Under the pieces are notes generated by a model. The model had not been told where the DNA came from, did not search any database, and worked only from the letters and a program-made list of their open reading frames with translations. Made by a program: the position numbers and the translations under genes. From NCBI GenBank assembly GCA_023398615.1, contig JAEWSD010000252.1, positions 1 through 14,569 of the forward strand: 14,569 nucleotides of DNA, read 5' to 3'. Of the stretch, positions 1 through 6,806 are shown piece by piece. Origin of the DNA: Bacillota bacterium (GTDB lineage: Bacteria > Bacillota > Clostridia > Lachnospirales > Lachnospiraceae). Position 1 is the stretch's first letter. Every line of letters begins with the position of its first letter.

Positions 1-89
1 CAGGACTTATACTCCATAGCCGGCAATTCACCGTATTCCCAAAGCTTTCGGCCAATCCTTATGATATGCTGTCTCAATTTGTCATACAT
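1..89 (-). CDS. Partial CDS, 3' part outside window; unidentified
   Basis: An open frame starts at an ATG at 89 and runs off the left edge with no stop in 29 codons. It begins MYDKLRQHIIRIGRKLWEYG and continues with ELPAMEYKS. A GGAAGAGGA ribosome binding site lies about 7 nt upstream, and only 15 nt separate this start from the stop of the preceding gene, so it is probably the next cistron of the operon. The opening amphipathic helix loosely recalls the N-terminus of class II aldolase/adducin-fold proteins, but too little is visible for a call. The alternative ATG at 96 hits a stop after four codons and is excluded. Confidence 0.55.
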   Translation of the reverse strand, partial: MYDKLRQHIIRIGRKLWEYGELPAMEYKS

Positions 90-104
90 ATTTCATTCCT
101 CTTC

Positions 105-956
105 CTATCTGCAATTCCTGCAGGCAGTCATTATGCTGTCCTCATAGCACAGGGAAATGTTCTTAAGCTGTTCCGGTATGTCCCGGCAGGCTCCTGTAAT
201 ATCTCCCCGGCAGCTTTTTACCGCCTGCAATATAAAGATCAGCTTGTCCATCCACAGGAAAAGCTTTTCCCGTGGAATCGGTACCTCGTGGGAATCGATA
301 TAGTACATTGCATCAAAGCTTTCCAAATACTTTTTCAGAGCAGCCACCTTTGGAAGAGAATAATACCAATCCTCCTCCATTCCTTCCATGTTCGGCCAGA
401 GACAATCCCCCAGGAAAAGGACTTTATCCTCTTTCACATAAAGAACGGAGCAGCCCTCCGCGTGGCAGGTCTCAACAGGCTCATAGCTGCAGGTCACACC
501 ACCCAGATTAATCTCGACTTTCCCATCGGTAATGTAATCCGGCTCCGGTATGGAGAAGCGATTGCCAATTACAAATTCATTCAGATAATTATTCTTGCCG
601 AACTCACAAAGCTCTTTATTTTTTGCCCTCCTGAGTACGCCTTCCCTTGTCCAGTCCTGCCCGCGCATGGAATCCAGCTGCTTTTTCAAAGCGGCATTTG
701 CCATTACCGGCACCTGGAAATGCTGTGCACCGAAGACATGATCCCAATGCTTATGGGAAAGGATCAACAGCCGTATCGAGGCTGCCTCCTCTGCCGTAAG
801 CTTTGAGAGCAACAACTGCGCGTTATTGCAGGAGTTTCCGCCGTCCCAGACAATGCTGCCCTTCTCACCGCGGATAAACCCAATATTGGGACGGTCGTTC
901 CCGCCCAATTCCAGATAAGAGGTGTGGCTTGCAATTTTTACGAATTCCTGATTCAT
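105..956 (-). CDS. Metallo-beta-lactamase-fold hydrolase, 283 aa
   Basis: This is a cytoplasmic MBL-superfamily protein with no signal peptide. The signature HxHxDH is present as SHKHWDH (His68, His70, Asp72, His73). Further likely metal ligands are His165 in ETCHAEGCS, Asp184 in FLGDCLW and His223 in IDSHE, so a complete dinuclear metal site is predicted. The start ATG lies 9 nt after the stop of the ABC binding-protein gene, with a weak AGGG-type site overlapping that stop, which suggests translational coupling. The substrate is unknown: the family includes thioesterases, lactonases, phosphodiesterases and cyclic amide or imide hydrolases. Its position in a guanidine operon hints at hydrolysis of a nitrogen-rich substrate or removal of a by-product, but nothing in the sequence proves this. 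Confidence 0.85.
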   Translation of the reverse strand: MNQEFVKIASHTSYLELGGNDRPNIGFIRGEKGSIVWDGGNSCNNAQLLLSKLTAEEAASIRLLILSHKHWDHVFGAQHFQVPVMANAALKKQLDSMRGQDWTREGVLRRAKNKELCEFGKNNYLNEFVIGNRFSIPEPDYITDGKVEINLGGVTCSYEPVETCHAEGCSVLYVKEDKVLFLGDCLWPNMEGMEEDWYYSLPKVAALKKYLESFDAMYYIDSHEVPIPREKLFLWMDKLIFILQAVKSCRGDITGACRDIPEQLKNISLCYEDSIMTACRNCR

Positions 957-965
957 CCCTTCACC

Positions 966-2054
966 CTATTTCAGTTTTGCATTCTCTACAAAATACGGAT
1001 CCAGTACATCCGCGGGATCTACCACAGCCTTCATGATCCCTCTTTCTACGTAGAAATCGGAGACCTTATTTACGACACCGTATGCCAAGCCATCCTGATT
1101 GATTGCCTCAATACCTTCCTCATTGGTATACAGCTTAACGGTCGGAAGCATTGCCTCCGTATCCGCCGCACTTACCTCAAGGTATTTGGAGGCAATTTCC
1201 ATCGCCTCATCCTTGGTTGCAGGATCGAACATCGCAAGTCTTGCTTCCTCCATAGCGGCAATCGCATCGGATACCCATGCCTCCTTTGCATCCGCAGTCT
1301 TTTTCGATACCATCATAACATCCATAATAGAACCCGGTGCATCCTTACTGGAGAAGATCACTTTACCAATGCCTGAATTTGCCGCGTTCGACAGATACGG
1401 CTCCCAGGTAACCGCAACCTCAATATTGCCGCTGATAAAGGAGGAACCCGCGTCACTGGAACTCATATCCACCAGTTTCACCTCAGATTCATCGATCCCT
1501 GCTTTTTCGAGTGCCTGCTGCAGCAGGTAATGGGTTGTCTGGTTAATTGCCACGCCGATCGTCTTACCCTTCAGGTCATTGATGGAATCGATTCCGTTTA
1601 CCGCTACAATTCCGTCCGCGCCTGCGGAATCATCACGGATACAAACTACCTGAGGCATCTGGTCACGGTACTGGTCGGCCATGATTAAAGCCGCATCCAG
1701 AGTGGAGCCTGCTATATCGACATTACCCGAAACCAGTGCCGCCGTCGATTCGCTGGAATCGTTAAAAGAAACCAGTTCCACATCCAGTCCGTATTTCTCG
1801 AAGATTCCCATATCCTTTGCGATATAGACCGGAGCAACACCGATAAACGGATTATTTGCAATCTTAATCTTCTTTAGCTCCTTCGTTCCGGCAGGAGCTT
1901 CCGCAGTGTCCGCTGCCGTTTCCGTATTTGCCGTACCGCTTTCCGTATTTGCCGTACCGGTGTCCTGTCCCCCGGCGCCTGATGAGTTGCCGCAGCCGGC
2001 TAAAGACATTATCATTACTGCTGCCATTACTACACTTAAAAGTTTTTTCTTCAT
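966..2054 (-). CDS. ABC importer substrate-binding lipoprotein (SsuA/TauA/NrtA-like)
   Basis: This is the extracytoplasmic binding protein of the importer encoded just upstream. A lipoprotein signal is clear: a positively charged start, a hydrophobic core and the lipobox LAGC, with Cys21 as the lipidated residue. A low-complexity Ser/Thr/Gly/Ala linker (about 22-56) follows, then the two-lobed periplasmic-binding fold of the SsuA/NMT1 type, with NPFIGVAPVYIAKDMGIFEK and later DLKGKTIGV. The start has AGGAGG 9 nt upstream and lies 23 nt after the ATPase stop. Relatives bind aliphatic sulfonates, taurine, nitrate or thiamine precursors; Sinn et al. (2021) noted importer-type ABC systems in riboswitch-controlled guanidine carboxylase operons. 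Guanidine is therefore the likely ligand by context. The linker contains a short internal duplication. Confidence 0.9.
   Translation of the reverse strand: MKKKLLSVVMAAVMIMSLAGCGNSSGAGGQDTGTANTESGTANTETAADTAEAPAGTKELKKIKIANNPFIGVAPVYIAKDMGIFEKYGLDVELVSFNDSSESTAALVSGNVDIAGSTLDAALIMADQYRDQMPQVVCIRDDSAGADGIVAVNGIDSINDLKGKTIGVAINQTTHYLLQQALEKAGIDESEVKLVDMSSSDAGSSFISGNIEVAVTWEPYLSNAANSGIGKVIFSSKDAPGSIMDVMMVSKKTADAKEAWVSDAIAAMEEARLAMFDPATKDEAMEIASKYLEVSAADTEAMLPTVKLYTNEEGIEAINQDGLAYGVVNKVSDFYVERGIMKAVVDPADVLDPYFVENAKLK
1919..1959 (-). repeat. Two-copy 21-nt tandem repeat in lipoprotein linker
   Basis: A 20-nt segment at 1919-1938 recurs identically at 1940-1959, one base apart, giving a period of 21 nt or seven codons. 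In protein it produces the duplicated linker unit GTANTE(S/T). It lies in the flexible tether just after the lipid-anchored cysteine, where length changes are usually tolerated. Confidence 0.85.
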
Positions 2055-2077
2055 ATTTTATGTCCTCCTTTGAAGTT

Positions 2078-2911
2078 CTACAATTCATCCGAATTATGAA
2101 TCAGTGAATTTACATGTCGCCTTAGTTCTATAAATTTAGGATCATCCTTTAGATCAAGGGTCCTTTCATAGGGAAGATATACCGGTATCTCTTCCTTTAC
2201 CGTACCCGGCCTTGCACTCATGACATAGATTTTTGTTGATAAAAATACTGCCTCCTCGATATCATGTGTGACAAATACCACGGTAGTCCTCTGGCTTTGC
2301 CAGATCTGACGGAGTAAAAGCTGCATCGAAGCTTTGGTCTGCGGATCGAGTGCCCCGAAAGGTTCGTCCATTAACAGTACCTCCGGTGAATTAGCCAGGG
2401 CACGTGCAATTGCCACTCTTTGCTTCATGCCTCCGGAAAGCTCCTTGGGATAACTTTTTGCAAACTGTGTAAGCTTCACCTCTTCCAGATAATGGTCGCT
2501 GACCTGCTGTTGCTGCTTCTTATCCATATTCTTTAGCTTTAAACCAAACTTTACATTTTCCTCTACCGTTAACCAGGGAAACAGGGTATAGGTTTGAAAA
2601 ACCATTCCTCTGTCGGCTCCCGGACCGGTAACTTCCTTATTATCAATGACAATGTTTCCCTCGGTCGGGAAATCCAGACCGGCAAGCATACGAAGCAGTG
2701 TGGATTTACCGCAGCCGGAAGGTCCGATGATTGATATGAATTCATTCTTTAACACTTCAATATTGCAGTTTTCCATAGCTGCAATATCACTTTTCTTCGA
2801 ACGGTAAACCTTGCCTACTCCCGTTGCCCGAATGATCGAAGAGGAAACGGTAACCTCAATCCGCTTATTATCTTCCGCAGCCGGGGAATACTTTTTCTTC
2901 CAAAATGCCAT
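2078..2911 (-). CDS. ABC importer ATP-binding protein (SsuB/TauB/NrtD-like)
   Basis: This is the cytoplasmic ATPase that powers the importer. All ABC motifs are intact in the 277 aa: Walker A GPSGCGKST (63-71), Q-loop Gln106 in MVFQ, signature LSGGMKQ (158-164), Walker B VLLMDEP (178-184) with catalytic Glu183, and H-loop His216 in VTHD. The C-terminal part (ARPGTVKEEIPVYLPYER) is typical of the nitrate/sulfonate/taurine transporter ATPases. The ATG is only 3 nt after the permease stop and its GGAGGGAGGG ribosome binding site lies inside the permease gene, so the two are almost certainly co-translated. About 25 extra residues precede the usual start of the domain. Confidence 0.93.
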   Translation of the reverse strand: MAFWKKKYSPAAEDNKRIEVTVSSSIIRATGVGKVYRSKKSDIAAMENCNIEVLKNEFISIIGPSGCGKSTLLRMLAGLDFPTEGNIVIDNKEVTGPGADRGMVFQTYTLFPWLTVEENVKFGLKLKNMDKKQQQQVSDHYLEEVKLTQFAKSYPKELSGGMKQRVAIARALANSPEVLLMDEPFGALDPQTKASMQLLLRQIWQSQRTTVVFVTHDIEEAVFLSTKIYVMSARPGTVKEEIPVYLPYERTLDLKDDPKFIELRRHVNSLIHNSDEL

Positions 2912-2914
2912 AGT

Positions 2915-3691
2915 TTAACCCTCCCTCCACGGAAACAGCAGTTTATTCATCGCCACCATGATCCGGTCCGTAATCAGGCCCAGGATTCCAATAACCAGGA
3001 TTCCTGTAAATATGGCATCTGTTTTCAGGAACCTCTGGGCCTTTATAATACTGTAGCCAAGTCCGGAATTTGCCGCAACCATCTCCGCTACGACCAGATA
3101 AGTCCATGCCCAGCCGATCATCATCCTTAAAGTATCGATCATCCTCGGAAGCGTTGCGGGAATCAGTATCTTCACAATACTCTGCCACTTCGTACTTCCC
3201 AGGGTATAACCCGAATTCAGCAGATCGTCGCTGACCGAGGACGCGTCGTCTGCTATCATTAAGATCATTTGAAAAAAAGTGCCCATAAACAGTAAGGCCA
3301 CCTTGGCATCCTCACCTATCCCGATCCATACCATTACCAGGGGAACAAATGCAGGAACCGGCATATATCTTACGAATTCGCATAAAGGACGGGTGATCGC
3401 TTCAAAGAAAGGAAAAATACCGCACATGATGCCAAACGGCACCGCAAGGACCGTTGCAAGCACAACTCCGAAGAAAATACGCTGGCAGCTGATTATGACA
3501 TTGGACAGCAGTGTTCCGTCCTGAACCGATGCGATAAAATAATCCCAGACCCTTTTCGGGCCTGGCAGGAATACCGGATCCACTAACTGTAATGCCGTTA
3601 ATACCGTCCAGATAATAAAGATGGCGGCAAAGGACGCAATTATCAGGATTAAATACTGCCTGTTACTGATCTTGCCTTTGATTTTAAACAT
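2915..3691 (-). CDS. ABC importer permease (SsuC/TauC/NrtB-like)
   Basis: This is the integral membrane subunit of the importer. The 258-aa product has a first membrane segment at about 13-33, several more hydrophobic segments, and a recognisable EAA-type coupling loop around 157-190 (SGYTLGSTKWQSIVKILIP), where the ATPase docks. The ending LLFPWREG is typical of the SsuC group. The second of two nearby ATGs was chosen because it lies 7 nt from GGAGG; the first, at 3697, would be only 1 nt away. The gene follows the second PII gene by 18 nt, and a PII gene directly beside an importer recalls GlnK-AmtB pairing. The likely substrate is guanidine, from context only. Confidence 0.92.
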   Translation of the reverse strand: MFKIKGKISNRQYLILIIASFAAIFIIWTVLTALQLVDPVFLPGPKRVWDYFIASVQDGTLLSNVIISCQRIFFGVVLATVLAVPFGIMCGIFPFFEAITRPLCEFVRYMPVPAFVPLVMVWIGIGEDAKVALLFMGTFFQMILMIADDASSVSDDLLNSGYTLGSTKWQSIVKILIPATLPRMIDTLRMMIGWAWTYLVVAEMVAANSGLGYSIIKAQRFLKTDAIFTGILVIGILGLITDRIMVAMNKLLFPWREG

Positions 3692-3709
3692 ATCCATGCC
3701 TCCTTCCGT

Positions 3710-4069
3710 TTACATGATAGCTTCATCTCCTGTTTCATTTGTCCTGATCCGGACGGACTCTTCCACAGGAAGGACAAATATCTTCCCGTCTCCCGGATTA
3801 CCGGTTTTTAAGGTGCTGACAATGGTATCGATCACGCTGTCGCAATCCTTATCCCTGACTACCATCTCAATCATTTTTTTTGCCAGCATGGGGTGGTCGT
3901 AGACTTCCTCCTGATTTCCCGAAAGTCCTGTTACCGCACTTAACGTAACCTTCTTCTTTCCTCTGCCTGTTACGTTTACGGCACTCATCGATGCAAAGCC
4001 TTCCTTATATAAAATTTCCTTCAATTTAAAATACATATTTGGCCTTATGACTACAATCAGCTGCTTCAT
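3710..4069 (-). CDS. PII family nitrogen regulator, NifI2-like
   Basis: This is a 119-aa PII protein, a family that forms trimers binding ATP/ADP and 2-oxoglutarate and controls targets through a flexible T-loop. Visible are the opening MKQLIVVIRP, GRGKKK leading into an extended T-loop (about 36-66), the nucleotide-binding KTGNPGDGKIFVLPVEE (88-104) and the ending VRIRTNETGDEA. The longer T-loop, without the usual GlnB/GlnK uridylylation context, fits NifI2, which works with NifI1 to inhibit nitrogenase directly in methanogens and some anaerobic bacteria. No nitrogenase genes are in this window; the neighbours are guanidine enzymes and an importer, so the target is probably one of those (inference). 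It has AGGAGG 5-6 nt before the ATG and lies 13 nt after its partner gene. Confidence 0.85.
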   Translation of the reverse strand: MKQLIVVIRPNMYFKLKEILYKEGFASMSAVNVTGRGKKKVTLSAVTGLSGNQEEVYDHPMLAKKMIEMVVRDKDCDSVIDTIVSTLKTGNPGDGKIFVLPVEESVRIRTNETGDEAIM

Positions 4070-4082
4070 GAGAGCCTCCTTT

Positions 4083-4409
4083 CTACCGTTCTACATCGCC
4101 GGAACTGATTGTGATACACTTTTCCACCGGCAGAACGAAGATCTTACCGTCTCCATACGCACCCTTTTTCCCGGTTTTGGCGACCTCACTGATAATATTG
4201 ATCACCTTTGCTTCATCCGCATCACTTACTACGATAAAAAGCATCTCCTTGGGGATCTCATCATACTGGACATTCCCGGCTCTAAGGCCCTGCTGCTTGC
4301 CGCGCCCCAGGATCGGCATTCTTGTTGCAGCCGGAAATCCTTCTTCATTGAGCTTCGCCAGCACTTCACTTAACTTTTCCGGCCTGACCACCGCTTTGAC
4401 CAACTTCAT
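4083..4409 (-). CDS. PII family nitrogen regulator, NifI1-like
   Basis: This is a 108-aa PII protein. MKLVKAVVRPEKL opens the first strand, GRGKQQGL begins the T-loop, and NVQYDEIPKEMLFIVV is close to the NifI1 pattern. The nucleotide-binding segment reads KTGKKGAYGDGKIFV (78-92); compared with the usual TGKIGDGKIFV it carries three additional residues before GDGK, which may alter ATP/ADP binding. The upstream ATG at 4463 would add 18 residues not typical of PII; the chosen ATG has GAGAGG 8 nt before it. The gene is followed at 13 nt by a NifI2-like gene, the same order as in nif operons. It probably forms a hetero-oligomer with that partner (inference). Confidence 0.85.
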   Translation of the reverse strand: MKLVKAVVRPEKLSEVLAKLNEEGFPAATRMPILGRGKQQGLRAGNVQYDEIPKEMLFIVVSDADEAKVINIISEVAKTGKKGAYGDGKIFVLPVEKCITISSGDVER

Positions 4410-4464
4410 AATATCTACCTCTCTTTCAATGAATCCTTCGGGCTTTTGCGAAATTTTCTGCAAA

Positions 4465-5034
4465 TTACCTGAATAAGTCTGTGGTTTTTATGATTGCTCC
4501 TGTCTGCAGATACTCGATCGCATTCAGGCTTGCCTGGTGAGCTTCCCAGCTCGAACCTCTTACCGCATCGGAAAATACCTTTACGTGGTAATTATATTGA
4601 TGAGCATCCACGCTGGTATAATGGACGCATACATCCGTCAGAAAACCTGCTATAAAGACTGTGTCGACTCCAAGTCCCCGAAGCAGCAGGTCAAGATCCG
4701 TGGCAAAGAAACCGCTGTATCTTCTTTTGCCTATGAAATATTCCCCCTCAATCGGCCCGAACCGTTCCATGAATTCGGCATCGCTCGTACCCTCCACACA
4801 ATGGATGGTTTCCCTTCCGTCCAGCTCCCTGCCGAAGTCCACCAGTTCCTTCCTATGCAGTTCCTTAAAATGTATGACCGGAAGCTTTTTCTTCCTGAAT
4901 ACTTCTAAAATCTTCAAGATATTTTCCGCAGCCGTCATCACATCGACGCATGGTGTCGGCTGCGTCGCATCCTCTCCCAGCAATCCTTTTTGAACATCTA
5001 TCACGATTAATGCGCTTTTCTCAGGTATCTCCAT
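4465..5034 (-). CDS. Isochorismatase-like cysteine hydrolase
   Basis: This is a 189-aa protein of the isochorismatase-like hydrolase superfamily. The catalytic triad is visible: Asp13 in VIDVQKG, Lys103 in IGKRRYSGF and Cys136 in TDVCVH, the latter just after the usual cis-peptide region GFLTD. Members attack C-N bonds in nicotinamide, N-carbamoylsarcosine, ureidoacrylate, biuret, triuret and guanylurea. Directly after allophanate hydrolase, it could hydrolyse biuret to allophanate or guanylurea toward guanidine; specificity cannot be read from sequence. The second ATG was preferred because GGAG lies 6 nt upstream; the ATG at 5046 has no ribosome binding site. The start is 27 nt after the hydrolase stop. 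Confidence 0.85.
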   Translation of the reverse strand: MEIPEKSALIVIDVQKGLLGEDATQPTPCVDVMTAAENILKILEVFRKKKLPVIHFKELHRKELVDFGRELDGRETIHCVEGTSDAEFMERFGPIEGEYFIGKRRYSGFFATDLDLLLRGLGVDTVFIAGFLTDVCVHYTSVDAHQYNYHVKVFSDAVRGSSWEAHQASLNAIEYLQTGAIIKTTDLFR

Positions 5035-5061
5035 ATTTCTCTCCATTCTTGCGTGTACTTG

Positions 5062-6789
5062 TTAACAGTTCTCTCCTAAAGGACTGATATTTCGAAAGCT
5101 TCCCAATACGGAGATGTCTTCCGCAGTTTCCCTTGCATAATCCTCACAAAGAAAGCCTTTCACAGTCCTTCCGTCCTCCAGCATAATATCTCCGATACAT
5201 AACGGTGCTTTCACCAGATTTATGAATTTACCGAAGTTTTCAACCGGAAGGTCGTAAAGCTCTATCAAAATCCCGTGACCGTTTCTTACTCTGATCAATC
5301 CCGGTTTCACAGGTATCGTATCCAGTTTATATAACCGGTAGTACGGGGCCGTTACCGCTTCCTCGGCAAAGACGGCATTAAGCGCTACCAATTGACTTTC
5401 TAAAGGGAAGCCCTGCATGTGGAGTCCGCATACGGCCACCTGCATTGTCTGCATGCCCTGATACTTCCCGGCAGTCCCAAGAACCAGGCCCTCCGCCTCA
5501 GAAAGTCCGAAGACGGTTATTCCAAACGGGTCCTCCCTGTCCTCTTCCTCAGAAGGAATAGCTACCGCACACATATCCAGCAGGTTGCAGTGATTTGTGT
5601 AATTTCCCATCATAAGATTGGGAGTGACCGGATTATTTCTGACTTCTTCCCTGGTATAAGTTCCCCCTGCCGTCGGCATAATGAGTACCGCATCCTTTAA
5701 CATCACCTTTACCTTTGCCCGGTAAGCCTGAAGTTTATGCAAGGCTTCGAACAGCTTTGCTGCCGTTAACTCAGGCCTGTCTCCCATACGCAGAATACTC
5801 TCCGTTACAGGGAATACCTTTCCGGGATTGGCATTGACAAACTGCCCGAGATCCTTCCATCTCTCCGCAATCCAGGGTCCCTCATACAGGATGGAGGCCG
5901 CCTCCTTAAATATTGTATCATCCAGATATTCCACCGGGATTTCCAGGGATTTGATACGGCTCACCGCCCTGTCCCATTTTTCCTGATATATCTTCTTAAA
6001 CGGTCCGTAGAATTCCGGGTTCTTTACAAGGAATATCTTCTTCGGAAGCTCTTCCTTAATGTCGGGGAATTCCCTCGACCACGAACAGTCATAATCAACA
6101 CCTCTTGCAATCTGATTCACCAGCCTGGCATCGTCAAGATTGTTGGCAAATGCCGTAACGCAGTCGATGCTGGCACAGGCCGGTACGACTCCTTTCGTCG
6201 ACCAGGCTCCAAGGGAAGGTTTATAACCGACCAGGGCATTAAGAGCCGCAGGAACCCGTCCCGAACCTGCCGTATCCGTGCCTAAGGAAAAAGCCGCCTG
6301 CCCGAGCGCAACCGATACGGCCGAACCGGAGCTGGAACCCCCGCTGATCAGTTCGTCCTTTAATGCGTTATGAACTTCTCCGTAAGGGCTTCTGGTCCCG
6401 ACAAGGCCGGTTGCAAACTGGTCCAGATTAGCCTTGCCAACCGGTACGGCACCGGCCGCTATCAGCTTCTTTACAGTCGTAGCGCTTTCCTGCGGCCGAT
6501 AGGAGTAGTCCGGACATCCGGCCGTTGTCGGTAGGCCTTCCAGATCGATATTATCCTTGATAACAAAGGGGATGCCCCACAGCGGCAGAGTTTCAGGGTC
6601 ATACTCGCCTAATCGGTCGATATACGGTTTGATCCAGGAAAGATCGGGCTCTATAATGTACACATTCTTGTCCTTTGTCAGCTTCGCCCTTCTTACGATC
6701 TCCTCCGCCACCTCAAGCGGTGTCAGCTTATTATGCCTGTAGCTGTTCTTTAACCATGTAACGGTCAGCAGCTTTGGGAAATACTTCAT
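5062..6789 (-). CDS. atzF: Allophanate hydrolase
   Basis: This enzyme hydrolyses allophanate to ammonia and carbon dioxide, the last step of the pathway. The 575-aa product has an amidase-signature domain (about 1-440) with the Ser-cisSer-Lys triad: Lys78 in FVIKDN, Ser152 in SGGSSSGSA and nucleophile Ser176 in GTDTAGSGRVPA. The spacing equals that of Lys91, Ser165 and Ser189 in Pseudomonas AtzF. A C-terminal domain (about 465-575), including GHGILIELYDLPVENFGKF, matches the second domain of full-length allophanate hydrolases, which processes the N-carboxyurea intermediate. The second ATG was chosen, 7 nt from AAAGGAGG; the one at 6795 is too close. That site abuts the carboxylase stop 17 nt upstream, which supports coupled translation. 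Length is normal for the family. Confidence 0.95.
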   Translation of the reverse strand: MKYFPKLLTVTWLKNSYRHNKLTPLEVAEEIVRRAKLTKDKNVYIIEPDLSWIKPYIDRLGEYDPETLPLWGIPFVIKDNIDLEGLPTTAGCPDYSYRPQESATTVKKLIAAGAVPVGKANLDQFATGLVGTRSPYGEVHNALKDELISGGSSSGSAVSVALGQAAFSLGTDTAGSGRVPAALNALVGYKPSLGAWSTKGVVPACASIDCVTAFANNLDDARLVNQIARGVDYDCSWSREFPDIKEELPKKIFLVKNPEFYGPFKKIYQEKWDRAVSRIKSLEIPVEYLDDTIFKEAASILYEGPWIAERWKDLGQFVNANPGKVFPVTESILRMGDRPELTAAKLFEALHKLQAYRAKVKVMLKDAVLIMPTAGGTYTREEVRNNPVTPNLMMGNYTNHCNLLDMCAVAIPSEEEDREDPFGITVFGLSEAEGLVLGTAGKYQGMQTMQVAVCGLHMQGFPLESQLVALNAVFAEEAVTAPYYRLYKLDTIPVKPGLIRVRNGHGILIELYDLPVENFGKFINLVKAPLCIGDIMLEDGRTVKGFLCEDYARETAEDISVLGSFRNISPLGENC

Positions 6790-6806
6790 ATTCATTCCTC
6801 CTTTCG

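Noticed and set aside
66..806. A 246-codon plus-strand reading frame opposite the MBL gene
   Set aside because: The minus-strand protein has a full set of catalytic motifs, while the plus-strand product resembles nothing and lacks a ribosome binding site.
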